The position numbers and the translations under genes are program-made. Shown piece by piece: positions 32,400 through 40,893 of a DNA stretch of 64,000 nucleotides. The DNA comes from Treponema porcinum (GTDB lineage: Bacteria; Spirochaetota; Spirochaetia; Treponematales; Treponemataceae), in the NCBI RefSeq assembly GCF_900167145.1, contig NZ_FUWG01000017.1, forward strand, positions 1 through 64,000. Reading direction: 5' to 3'. The notes under the pieces are model-generated. The model was not told the origin of the DNA. It saw only the letters and a list, made by a program, of their open reading frames with translations, and did no database searches. Position 1 is the stretch's first letter. Each line of letters starts with the position of its first letter.

Positions 32400-33146
32400 A
32401 TGACATACGGGTTTATTGTTCCAGTCTATAATCACGGTTCTACTCTTGATTTTGTCGTGCGGCAGCTTGTTCCGTACGGTTTTCCGGTTATTGTCGTTGA
32501 TGACGGTAATGACAGCGAGAACCGTGCGTATATTTCTGCCGTTGCCGCTGCTTATCCTCAGGTGGTGCTTGTAACGCGGCGTAAAAACGGCGGAAAGGGA
32601 AAGGCGCTTCGTGACGGCGTAAAAAAAGCGTATGAACTGGGACTTACTCATATTTTTCAGATTGATTCCGACGGTCAGCACGATACAGAACGGATTTCTC
32701 ATTTTCTTGAAATGTCCCGGAAAAATCCTGACGCGGTGATATGCGGTTTTCCTGAATATGAGGAAGATGCCCCGTTAAGCCGCGTAAAGGGAAGGAACAT
32801 TGCAAACAAGTGGATTCATATAGTGACGCTTTCCGACGACATTAAGGACGGAATGATTGGCTTCAGGATTTATCCAGTTGAACCGTATTATGCGCTTATA
32901 CGGCGTCACGCTTTTATTGACGGGCGTATGGGCTGCGATATTGAAGTGCTTGTCCGGCTTTTCTGGGCAGGAGTGCCGGTTGTTTCCGAATCGGTAAAAA
33001 TCAACTACCCGGCTGACGGCATTTCAAATTTTCATCTTGTGCGCGACAATATACGCATTTCGCTTGTGTATACGCGCCTTTGCATCGGTATGATTTTCCG
33101 TCTGCCGAAACTGATTTTCAGGAATATCCGGGGCAGACGGCGATGA
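32400..33146 (+). CDS. Family 2 glycosyltransferase (ApeJ N-part-like)
   Basis: 248 residues. GT-A fold: FIVPVYNHGSTLDFVVRQL, VVDDGNDSEN, RRKNGGKGKALRDGVKKA and the DxD-like QIDSDGQHD (about residue 90), as in dolichol-phosphate-mannose-synthase-type enzymes. In many ape clusters a glycosyltransferase is fused to an acyltransferase (ApeJ); here they are two genes overlapping by ATGA. Likely attaches a sugar to the polyene or its lipid anchor. The C-terminus is basic and possibly membrane-associated. Confidence 0.8.
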   Translation: MTYGFIVPVYNHGSTLDFVVRQLVPYGFPVIVVDDGNDSENRAYISAVAAAYPQVVLVTRRKNGGKGKALRDGVKKAYELGLTHIFQIDSDGQHDTERISHFLEMSRKNPDAVICGFPEYEEDAPLSRVKGRNIANKWIHIVTLSDDIKDGMIGFRIYPVEPYYALIRRHAFIDGRMGCDIEVLVRLFWAGVPVVSESVKINYPADGISNFHLVRDNIRISLVYTRLCIGMIFRLPKLIFRNIRGRRR

Positions 33147-34126
33147 AGAATGAAGAAAAGTTCCTTCATTGGGCTGATGAAAAAGAAGTAATCTCCAGTA
33201 ACAGACCGGTAAAATTTCTCCTGCTTCTGCTGGTGCACGTTCCTACGTGCCTTGTGCTGCTTTTGATATACCCGGTAAGTTTTTTCTATCTTATATGTTC
33301 AAAAAGGGCGCGTACTGAAGCGCGGCTTTACCAGAAGCAGCTTAAGGAATTTACGCACGGAAAAAGTCCGCGTGTAATCAGTCCGTTCCTTCAAATTCTT
33401 TCGTTTTCCCTTTGCGTGCTTGAAAAAATTGTAGGATGGCTCGGTAAAGTTACGTATGACAAGCTTGTCTGCCACGATGACGATTTACAGGAGCTTATTC
33501 AGATGCTGGAAAAAAAGCAGGGTGCGGTTCTTATCGGGTCGCACCTTGGGAACATAGAACTTTTGCGCAGTCTGTTCAGTTTTAACCGGACGGGCGTAAG
33601 CAGGGAAGTTCCGATTTCGGTGATTATGGAACTTAAGTCTACCGAGCAGTTCAACAAAACTATCAGGGAAGTAAATCCTAAAGCAGGATTTAATGTAATT
33701 GACCCTAAGTCCATCGGGCCTGATACGATGATTGCGCTTGACGAACAGGTGAAAAACGGCGGTCTTGTAGTCTTTACTGCTGACAGGACAAGCGCAAATG
33801 TCCGGACTCGCTCCGTCCGCCTGCCTTTTTTGGGAAAAGAAGCTGATTTTCCGTACGGCGTGTTTCTTCTTACAGTCCTGTTGAATGCTCCTACGTATTT
33901 TGTGTTTGCGCTCCGTACAAAAACTTCTACCTTAAATCCGCGCTATAATATTTTTGTAGAACGTGCCCGGACTTCTCTTTCCTGCACAAGAAGCGAGCGT
34001 GACGGATGCATACGCAGCCTTTGCCGCGAATTCGTTGAAAAACTTGAAAAATACTGTCGGGAGTTCCCTTACCAGTGGTACAATTTCTATAATTTCTGGC
34101 TTCTGTCAGACAATAAAGGGGCGTAA
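33143..34126 (+). CDS. Lysophospholipid-type acyltransferase (ApeJ C-part-like)
   Basis: 327 residues. One hydrophobic segment (about 28-52) and an LPLAT/HtrB-like domain: SHLGNIELLRSLF (about 132, the H-x-x-x-E/D motif as HLGNIE), VVFTADRTS (about 212) and RLPFLGKEADFPYGVF (about 230). ATG 33143 overlaps the glycosyltransferase stop by 4 bp. It probably esterifies the polyene to a lipid for outer-membrane anchoring. Confidence 0.8.
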   Translation: MKNEEKFLHWADEKEVISSNRPVKFLLLLLVHVPTCLVLLLIYPVSFFYLICSKRARTEARLYQKQLKEFTHGKSPRVISPFLQILSFSLCVLEKIVGWLGKVTYDKLVCHDDDLQELIQMLEKKQGAVLIGSHLGNIELLRSLFSFNRTGVSREVPISVIMELKSTEQFNKTIREVNPKAGFNVIDPKSIGPDTMIALDEQVKNGGLVVFTADRTSANVRTRSVRLPFLGKEADFPYGVFLLTVLLNAPTYFVFALRTKTSTLNPRYNIFVERARTSLSCTRSERDGCIRSLCREFVEKLEKYCREFPYQWYNFYNFWLLSDNKGA

Positions 34127-34128
34127 CT

Positions 34129-34560
34129 ATGGAAAAAGTGCTTCTTGAAGCGGAAATGCCGTTCAAAGTGGAATTCTACGATGTAGATACGATGGGCGTT
34201 GTCTGGCACGGAAATTACATAAAGTATATGGAGGCAGTGCGCTGCGTCCTGCTTGATAAAATCGGCTACGGCTATTCAGAAATGATGAAGGAAGGCTTTG
34301 CTTTTCCTGTTATTACTATTAATTTAAAATATGTGCGGTCGCTTGTTTTCGGTGAAAATGCTGTCATAAAGGCATATCTTCTGGAATACAAGGACAGGCT
34401 GCGGATAAAATATGAAGTGCTCAATTCTGCCGGAATGGTTGCGACAAAAGGAGAAACTGTCCAGATTGCGGTTGACTGGAACACAAAAGAAACTCAGTTT
34501 GAGAGTCCTGAACTGTTTGTTCAGAGAGTAGAAGAAACTATAGGAAATAAAGCACGCTAG
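34129..34560 (+). CDS. apeK: Hotdog thioesterase, 4-hydroxybenzoyl-CoA type (ApeK-like)
   Basis: 143 residues. YDVDTMGVVWHGNYIKYMEA (about 17-36) is the 4HBT signature with the catalytic Asp. These enzymes hydrolyse acyl-thioesters, here probably releasing or proofreading ACP-bound chains. It starts 2 bp after the acyltransferase stop. Confidence 0.85.
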   Translation: MEKVLLEAEMPFKVEFYDVDTMGVVWHGNYIKYMEAVRCVLLDKIGYGYSEMMKEGFAFPVITINLKYVRSLVFGENAVIKAYLLEYKDRLRIKYEVLNSAGMVATKGETVQIAVDWNTKETQFESPELFVQRVEETIGNKAR

Positions 34561-34600
34561 GACTGCCGGGCAGTTCTGGTTTTTTGCTGGGGGAAAATTG

Positions 34601-35227
34601 ATGAAACGGAAGTTTTTTGTCGGAGTGTGTGCGGTTTTTATGGCAGTGTATGCAGCTGCTCAGTCTGTTACGTTTGATTTGGTGTGTGAAAATCTTGCAA
34701 AACATCCGAATATGACCGGAAATTTTACGCAGGTAAAAACAATAAAGGCGGTCAACCGCTCGCTCAAGTCGAACGGAACTTTTATATTCAGCCTTGAAGG
34801 AATTATGTGGAAGACGGAAAAGCCGTTTCCGTCCTCGCTGGCAGTAGGAATGACGACCGTCATTCAGACAAAGGCGGACGGTACTCAGACGGTGATTGAC
34901 GCTTCGTCAAACCAGATTTTTACGAGCATTTCGACGACGTTAAGTTCAATGTTCAGCGGAAATGCAGAAGGTCTTTCCGAAAACTTCAACGTGTCTTTTT
35001 CTTCTTCCGGAAATTTGTGGACGGCGGTTCTTACTCCTAAAGACAGCGTGGTTGCCGCAGTCCTTACTTCTCTTTCTGTTTCTGGAACTGCAACGGCTTC
35101 TTTTGCGGAACTTGATTCAATAGTTATGACGGAAGCTTCAGGAGATACGATTACCTATTCATTCACGGATCAGAAATATCCAAAGGAGTTGACTGCTGAT
35201 GAGAAAGCTTGCTTCACTGCAAAATAA
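34601..35227 (+). CDS. apeL: LolA-like outer-membrane carrier (ApeL-like)
   Basis: 208 residues. Signal peptide (about 1-22), then a LolA-like half-barrel: 'LAKHPNMTGNFTQVKTIKAVNRSLKSNGTF' and GIMWKTEKPFPSS match the opening strands of LolA family proteins that carry lipids across the periplasm. In ape clusters this protein is paired with an MMPL exporter and a DUF3261 lipoprotein, as here. GGGGG precedes the ATG. The end overlaps the exporter start by 29 bp. Confidence 0.8.
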   Translation: MKRKFFVGVCAVFMAVYAAAQSVTFDLVCENLAKHPNMTGNFTQVKTIKAVNRSLKSNGTFIFSLEGIMWKTEKPFPSSLAVGMTTVIQTKADGTQTVIDASSNQIFTSISTTLSSMFSGNAEGLSENFNVSFSSSGNLWTAVLTPKDSVVAAVLTSLSVSGTATASFAELDSIVMTEASGDTITYSFTDQKYPKELTADEKACFTAK

Positions 35228-37574
35228 AACATATCTTCGCATCTGGATTGCATATCATCTGCTGGTTGCTGCTGCGTTTGTGTTTATGCTTTTTGCAAAG
35301 CACGGAGCGGTAAAGGTTGATGCAGATTTATTCAATATGCTTCCTAAACCTGTTATGGAAAAGGCGCTCAGTTCTGCAGATGAAAAACTTACAGAGATGA
35401 CTGGGCAGAACGTTTTTATTCTTGTTTCAAATGAGTCTTTTGCCGAGGCGAAGGCAGCCGCAGAAACGGTGTATGCACAACTGAAAGGAAGTCCGCGCTT
35501 TAAGTCGATTTCATTGTATCAGGATACGTCGAATTTTGGCGGAGTTCTTGAGTTTATTCAGGATTTCCGCTGGAATCTTCTTGATGAAAAGACTTGCGCT
35601 GAACTGAATGCGCCCGGCGGTGCAGAAATTTTTGCGCAGAACGCCCTTGCTTCGGCATACGGTGCGTTTACGATGACGTCGCTTGAAAATCTTGAAACAG
35701 ACCCTTTCCTTTTGGGCGAGCATAACCTTCAGAATTATCTTTCTTACCTTCAGAACGCAGGAACTTCTATGTCGCTTAAGGACGGAGTGATGGCTTCGTT
35801 CGTGAAAGATAAATGGTATGTGATGATACGCGCCGTTTTAAGCAAGCAGGGAGCGGCTCTTGCAAGCAAGGAAAACGCCGTCGTACAAATTCACGAAGTC
35901 TGCGACCCCCTTGAAAAGGACGGAACTCATTTTGTGTATTCGGGAACGCCTTTTCACAGCTATAAAAGTTCTTCCAATGCAACAAAGGAAATTTCTATAA
36001 TCACAACTGTTTCTATGCTTGTGGTTCTTACTATATTGCTGCTTATTTTTAAGCGTCCGCATCCGATTGTTTTTTCACTGCTTTCTATTTTCATTTCAAC
36101 TGTTACGGCGATGGCGGCTACGTTTGCACTGTTCGGAAAAATGCACATTCTTACGCTTGTATTCGGAACGTCGCTTATTGGTTCGTGCATTGACTACAGC
36201 CTTCATTATTTTATTTCCTGGAAAGCGAATACGGACTTTCATTCGGGAAGCGAAATTCGTGCCCATCTTTTAAAAGGTCTGGGGCTTTCACTTATCTCAA
36301 CTGTCCTGTGCTATTTTGTGCTTGTGTTTGCGCCGTTCAATCTTTTAAAGCAGATGTCGGTCTTTTCTATGGCAGGAATTGTAAGTACGTTCCTTACTGC
36401 GATTGCAATTTATCCGTACATTCCTGTGCCGGAAACTGGCAAGGACGTTTATCTTATCAAACTTATGAAAACGCCGTCCTGGTACAACAAAAAGTTTGTG
36501 GGACGCGTCGTAGTTACGTTGATGTTCGTTGTTTCAATCGGAACGCTGCTTGTCTGCCACAAGAATTTCAAGATAGAAAACAACGTTGCTTCGCTTTACA
36601 AAATGGAAGGCAGGGAATTTCAGGACGAGACAGAGGCATCTCAGGTTTTGAATTACAGTCCGAGCGGATGGTTTATCGTAAGCGGCAGGACTGTTGAAGA
36701 TGTGCTTCAGAATGAAGAAGCCGTTACTGCAAAACTTAAAGTCGTGAACGAAGGAAAGGCAAAAGGCGGCTATATCTGTACGTCTGCGTTTATTCCTTCC
36801 ATAAAAAAGCAGCAGGAATCGCGGGCGGCGTCGGAACGGCTTTTGCCTCTTGCGGCAGAACAGTATGAATATCTTGGCTATGACGCGTCGCTTGCATCGT
36901 CACTCCGTAAAGAATTCTATGCCGGAAAAGACGATTTTATTCAGATGGGAAAAAATGTTCCTGAGTATCTTGAAAGAGCCGTTTCTTCTGCCTGGATAGG
37001 CGAAATTGACGGAAAATATTATTCCGTCGTTCTTCCTACGTCAGTTACGGACTATGATGCCTATGTGAAAATAGCCGATGAGTCAGACGATGTGTTTTTT
37101 ATAAGCAAAGTGCGCAATATGAACAGTGATTTGGATCGCCTTTCAAAAATGATTCTTACACTGTTTGTCATCGTGTACATTGTGATTTTTGTCGTTCTGC
37201 GTTTTTTCTATACCTGGAAACAGTCTTTCAAGATTATTTCCGTGCCGCTTCTTATCGTGCTGTTTATAGTTGCAATTTTCTCCCTTGCGAACATTCATCT
37301 GGAATTCTTCTCTATTGTTGGAATGATTTTGGTGTTCGGTCTGGGACTTGATTACGTCATCTATATGATGGAAAACGAAAAGCGTAAGGATGAGTCTGAA
37401 AACGCAAAGCTTGAACCGTTTGCCATTGCACTTTCTTTTGTTACAACGGCTGTTTCGTTCGGTTCGCTTGCGCTCAGTAAGTTCATCCCTGTTCATATGA
37501 TAGGACTTTCGATTTTCATCGGACTTGCGGTGGCGTACGTAAGTACGTTCTTCTATACGCGTGCGGAATTCTAG
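35199..37574 (+). CDS. apeM: MMPL-family lipid exporter (ApeM-like)
   Basis: 791 residues. Two-fold RND/MMPL topology: helix 1 near 15-33, extracytoplasmic domain (about 40-270), helices 2-6 (about 270-400), a second soluble domain (about 440-640) and helices 7-11 at the end. GTSLIGSCIDYSLHYF (about 327) and FGLGLDYVIYMM (about 712) are the paired Asp-Tyr motifs on the proton path. Exports the lipid product from the inner membrane to the LolA-like carrier. Confidence 0.88.
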   Translation: MRKLASLQNKTYLRIWIAYHLLVAAAFVFMLFAKHGAVKVDADLFNMLPKPVMEKALSSADEKLTEMTGQNVFILVSNESFAEAKAAAETVYAQLKGSPRFKSISLYQDTSNFGGVLEFIQDFRWNLLDEKTCAELNAPGGAEIFAQNALASAYGAFTMTSLENLETDPFLLGEHNLQNYLSYLQNAGTSMSLKDGVMASFVKDKWYVMIRAVLSKQGAALASKENAVVQIHEVCDPLEKDGTHFVYSGTPFHSYKSSSNATKEISIITTVSMLVVLTILLLIFKRPHPIVFSLLSIFISTVTAMAATFALFGKMHILTLVFGTSLIGSCIDYSLHYFISWKANTDFHSGSEIRAHLLKGLGLSLISTVLCYFVLVFAPFNLLKQMSVFSMAGIVSTFLTAIAIYPYIPVPETGKDVYLIKLMKTPSWYNKKFVGRVVVTLMFVVSIGTLLVCHKNFKIENNVASLYKMEGREFQDETEASQVLNYSPSGWFIVSGRTVEDVLQNEEAVTAKLKVVNEGKAKGGYICTSAFIPSIKKQQESRAASERLLPLAAEQYEYLGYDASLASSLRKEFYAGKDDFIQMGKNVPEYLERAVSSAWIGEIDGKYYSVVLPTSVTDYDAYVKIADESDDVFFISKVRNMNSDLDRLSKMILTLFVIVYIVIFVVLRFFYTWKQSFKIISVPLLIVLFIVAIFSLANIHLEFFSIVGMILVFGLGLDYVIYMMENEKRKDESENAKLEPFAIALSFVTTAVSFGSLALSKFIPVHMIGLSIFIGLAVAYVSTFFYTRAEF

Positions 37575-37604
37575 CCGGCAGAAAATCGCAGCGTTTTCCG
37601 GCGT

Positions 37605-37633
37605 TTGACAAGGTTTCATATAAAATTTACAAT
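37605..37633 (+). promoter_or_regulatory. Internal promoter before DUF3261 gene
   Basis: TTGACA (37605-37610), 17-bp spacer, TACAAT (37628-37633). The ATG at 37645 has no Shine-Dalgarno, so this promoter would give a transcript with a leader of only a few bases. Confidence 0.65.
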
Positions 37634-37644
37634 ATCTTCATATT

Positions 37645-38247
37645 ATGAAAAATTGTCATTCGCCGTTTTTTGCTGTAATAACAGTGCCGCTTTTCGTTCT
37701 GTGTATGCAGTTTTTTTTAAGCTGTGCCTCTACCAAAAACGAAATCGGTGCTGATATATCGCCGGTGTACATTACTAACACCAAAAAATTCTATCTCCTT
37801 TCGCCGGATAACATTGAAAAGCCGGTAGACAGCCTTCAGCTTTTAACAGGCTCGTTCGGGGACAGTTCGTTCGTGCTTCAGGCATTTTTGCAGGCAGACG
37901 AAAACGGCTTTTTTCTTTCCCTCCTTAACGATTTTGGAACGGGAATGGGAAATCTGGTGTATGACGGCACAAAAATCACCTTTGATTCCGCTGTTTTTCC
38001 TAAAAGCCTGAAGCCGGAATATATTGCTTCCGACCTTCAGTTTGCCTATTACAAGCCGTCTGCGATTAAAAAAAGCCTTTCCGAACTTAATCTTGTTTTT
38101 ACCCTGACGAATGAGGACGGTAAGGAAATCCGCCGCATTATGAACGGAACAAAATGTATTGAGCAGATTTCAAAGTCTGACGGCGTTGTTGACATTGAAA
38201 ATTTTTTGCGCGGCTACCGCTACAATCTGCAGGAGGCGGCTGAATAA
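37645..38247 (+). CDS. apeN: DUF3261 lipoprotein (ApeN-like)
   Basis: 200 residues with a lipoprotein signal (FFLSCAS, Cys near 29) and a DUF3261-type domain of paired strands: 'LLTGSFGDSSFVLQAFLQADENG', LLNDFGTGMGNLVYDG. In ape clusters this lipoprotein is thought to help the LolA-like carrier deliver the product at the outer membrane. The stop overlaps the ketosynthase ATG. Confidence 0.75.
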   Translation: MKNCHSPFFAVITVPLFVLCMQFFLSCASTKNEIGADISPVYITNTKKFYLLSPDNIEKPVDSLQLLTGSFGDSSFVLQAFLQADENGFFLSLLNDFGTGMGNLVYDGTKITFDSAVFPKSLKPEYIASDLQFAYYKPSAIKKSLSELNLVFTLTNEDGKEIRRIMNGTKCIEQISKSDGVVDIENFLRGYRYNLQEAAE

Positions 38248-39464
38248 TGGGCGCTTCTGTGTATCTTTCAAAACCTGGCGTTTTATGCGCCGCCGGCAGT
38301 AACGCAGACGAACTTTGGAATTCCGTAACGGACGGAAAACAGGACGGAATACGGAAAGTTACTGCGCTGAACGGAAAAACGTTTTTTGCAGGGAGAATAG
38401 CCGATGACGTTCTCTGCAAGCCGTCTTCTGCGCGTTACGATATGCGGATTATGCGCATTGAAGAATTGTGCCTGCGCCAGATTGAATCTGATATTGAGCG
38501 CGTAAAAACTCTGTACGGAGCAGAAAAAATCGGCGTATGCGTCGGTTCGTGCGATAATGGTACGGAATTTTCCCTTGCCGGACACCGCACTTATTTTAAA
38601 AGCGGCTCTTTCCCTTCTGATTATTCTCTTGAAATTCAGGGTGCAGACTATGTTGCTGCGTTTATCCGCGAAAAATATTTGCTTTCAGGTCCGTGCCTTA
38701 CGTTCAGTACGGCGTGTTCTTCAAGTGCCGGTGCTATTGTAAAGGCGGCGGAACTTTTGAAAAGCGGCATTTGCGATGCAGTTATTGCAGGCGGCGTTGA
38801 TATTGCAAGCGACACAGTTCTTATGGGATTTGATTCGCTTGAAGCCGTTTCCAGTGAAATAACAAATCCGTTCAGCAAAAACCGTCACGGAATTACGTTG
38901 GGGGAAGCCGCCGCATTTTTTGTGATGACGCGTGATATGCCGGAAGGAAACGCTCCTTTTGCAAGGCTTTTGGGCTGGGGTGAAAGCGCAGATGCGTATC
39001 ATATGACGTCGCCTGAACCGGGCGGCGACGGTGCGTTTCGTGCAATGAAAAGTGCGCTTGCAAGTGCCGGTCTGAATGCAGCTGACGTTGACTATATAAA
39101 TCTTCACGGTACCGGCACAAAATTCAACGATTCTATGGAAGCAAAGGCGGTAGATGCGCTGTTCGGTGCGAGGGAAACTCCTGTTTTGTGCAGTACGACA
39201 AAGCCGCTTACCGGGCATACGCTTGGTGCGGCAGGTGCGCTTGAAGCGGCGGTGTGCTTTCTTTCCATTGTAAATAACATCGGAAAAGCGGCAGGGGAGA
39301 TTAAGCTTCCGGTGCAGGTGTGGGACGGTGTTCAGGACGAGCAACTTCCTTTTCTGAATATCGTAAGCAAAGGCAAAAACTGTGCCGCCGGAAAAGTGCG
39401 CGTCTGTATGTCGAACTCGTTTGCGTTCGGCGGCGCGAATTCCAGCCTGATTTTAGGGCTTTAG
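38247..39464 (+). CDS. apeO: Ketosynthase 1 (ApeO-like, FabF family)
   Basis: 405 residues. The catalytic triad is complete: FSTACSSSAGAI with the Cys near 155, HGTGTKFND near 285 and GHTLGAAGALEA near 323. FabF-like decarboxylative condensation extends the polyene chain. In known ape systems ApeO works with a Cys-less chain-length factor (ApeC). No such partner gene is in the window, so this enzyme either works alone or pairs with the second ketosynthase at 40893. Confidence 0.85.
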   Translation: MGASVYLSKPGVLCAAGSNADELWNSVTDGKQDGIRKVTALNGKTFFAGRIADDVLCKPSSARYDMRIMRIEELCLRQIESDIERVKTLYGAEKIGVCVGSCDNGTEFSLAGHRTYFKSGSFPSDYSLEIQGADYVAAFIREKYLLSGPCLTFSTACSSSAGAIVKAAELLKSGICDAVIAGGVDIASDTVLMGFDSLEAVSSEITNPFSKNRHGITLGEAAAFFVMTRDMPEGNAPFARLLGWGESADAYHMTSPEPGGDGAFRAMKSALASAGLNAADVDYINLHGTGTKFNDSMEAKAVDALFGARETPVLCSTTKPLTGHTLGAAGALEAAVCFLSIVNNIGKAAGEIKLPVQVWDGVQDEQLPFLNIVSKGKNCAAGKVRVCMSNSFAFGGANSSLILGL

Positions 39465-39522
39465 CAAAAAAACGGCAGAAGCAGTATATATAAAGAAAGA
39501 AACTAAGAAACGAGGTGTTTTT

Positions 39523-40023
39523 ATGGCTGTAGAACCAAAAGCTGTCGGGCAGTTTATTGACCATGACGAGCTGATTGATTATCTTCCTCACAAGGGAAAA
39601 ATGTTCCTTTTGAGCAGGGTGACCCAGCACGACGTAAATCTGCATACGATTACAAGCGAGTACGATATTACCAAAAACTGCATTTTTTACGAGGAAGAAT
39701 TCGGCGGAGTTCCTACATGGGCAGGATTTGAGCTTATGGCACAGGGAATCTCTGCGCTTACCGGAATTACAAACAAAATCAAGGGACGCGAGCCTCTTCC
39801 GGGAATGATTTTGAGCGTAGTTGATTTTAAAGCATCTGTAGGATTTTTAAAGGACAGAACAACCGTTCAGATGAAAATTGCAGAAGACTTCCGCGACGAA
39901 GAAACGTACACTTACCGCTATCTTTGCGAACTGTATGCCGCACCGGGAGATAAGGAACCGGCTGCAACTGCAAAAATTACGGTAATGGAAACGGAAGATA
40001 TGAAAGGAATGTTCAGTAAATAA
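39523..40023 (+). CDS. apeP: Second hotdog dehydratase (ApeP-like)
   Basis: 166 residues. LIDYLPHKGKMFLLSRV (about 18-34) and GGVPTWAGFELMAQGISAL (about 65-83) match the ApeP/FabA-like hotdog family, where the Glu/Asp partner comes in the second segment (here GFELMAQ). It probably forms the heteromeric dehydratase with the ApeI-like protein. ACGAGG stands before the ATG. Followed by a gap with its own promoter. Confidence 0.78.
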   Translation: MAVEPKAVGQFIDHDELIDYLPHKGKMFLLSRVTQHDVNLHTITSEYDITKNCIFYEEEFGGVPTWAGFELMAQGISALTGITNKIKGREPLPGMILSVVDFKASVGFLKDRTTVQMKIAEDFRDEETYTYRYLCELYAAPGDKEPAATAKITVMETEDMKGMFSK

Positions 40024-40073
40024 GCAGGAAAATTTCTGTTTTTCCTGTCATTGTGCGTGATTTTCTTCTGACA

Positions 40074-40102
40074 TTGACATTCACCTTTATAGCGTTTAAA
40101 AT
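40074..40102 (+). promoter_or_regulatory. Internal promoter before the ketoreductase
   Basis: TTGACA (40074-40079), 17-bp spacer, TAAAAT (40097-40102), close to consensus. It lies between apeP and apeQ-like genes, so the last two genes can be made independently. A CAGGAAAA/TTTTTCCTG hairpin (40024-40047) precedes it. Confidence 0.75.
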
Positions 40103-40146
40103 GAATTAACAGTTTTTATAAAAATTTCAAAATGGGGAATCTTTAT

Positions 40147-40893
40147 ATGAATGAAGACAAAAAAGTTTTGGTTACAGGTGCTTCTGGCGGAATCGGACGT
40201 GCGTGCGCTGTAGAAGCTGCAAAAGCGGGCTACTATGTAATCTGCCATTATAACGGAAGCAAAGGCAAGGCTGAAGAAACTCTTGCCCAAATTGAAGCTG
40301 CCGGCGGAAAAGGCGAGCTCATTCAGTTTAATATTTCAGACAGAGAAGATTGCAAGGTAAAACTTGACGAAATGACTGCAAAGCACGGTGTCTTGTGGGG
40401 AATAATAAACAACGCCGGAATTACGCGCGATAATACATTCGTAGGACTTACAGGCGATGATTGGGATGCTGTCATTCACACAAACCTTGACAGTTTCTAC
40501 AACGTTCTTAGTCCTCTTGTTATGGGAATGGCAAGCCGCAAGAACAAGCGCGGCGGACGTATCATTACGATGGCTTCCGTAAGCGGACTGTACGGTAACC
40601 GTGGTCAGACAAACTATTCTGCTTCAAAAGCGGGCATCATCGGTGCTACAAAGGCTCTTGCAGTAGAACTTGCAGGACGTAACATTACGGTAAACTGCAT
40701 TGCGCCTGGCGTTATCGAAACTGATATGACAAAGGCGATTGATCCGCAGATTTATGATATGATTATGGGAACAATTCCTATGAAACGCGCAGGAAAGCCT
40801 GAGGAGATTGGAGCGCTGGCTGTGTTCCTTCTGAGCGAGGCTGCCGGATATATTACGCGGCAGGTCATTACAGTTAATGGCGGTATGCAATAA
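40147..40893 (+). CDS. apeQ: 3-oxoacyl-ACP reductase, SDR (ApeQ/FabG-like)
   Basis: 248 residues. VTGASGGIGRACAVEA (NADPH loop, about 8-22), NNAGITRD (about 88), ITMASVSGLYGNRGQTNYSASKAG with the catalytic Ser, Tyr and Lys (about 140-160), and VNGGM at the end. Reduces beta-ketoacyl-ACP before dehydration. ATG 40147 is preferred because GGGGAA stands 8 bp before it. Overlaps the next gene by 1 bp. Confidence 0.9.
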   Translation: MNEDKKVLVTGASGGIGRACAVEAAKAGYYVICHYNGSKGKAEETLAQIEAAGGKGELIQFNISDREDCKVKLDEMTAKHGVLWGIINNAGITRDNTFVGLTGDDWDAVIHTNLDSFYNVLSPLVMGMASRKNKRGGRIITMASVSGLYGNRGQTNYSASKAGIIGATKALAVELAGRNITVNCIAPGVIETDMTKAIDPQIYDMIMGTIPMKRAGKPEEIGALAVFLLSEAAGYITRQVITVNGGMQ

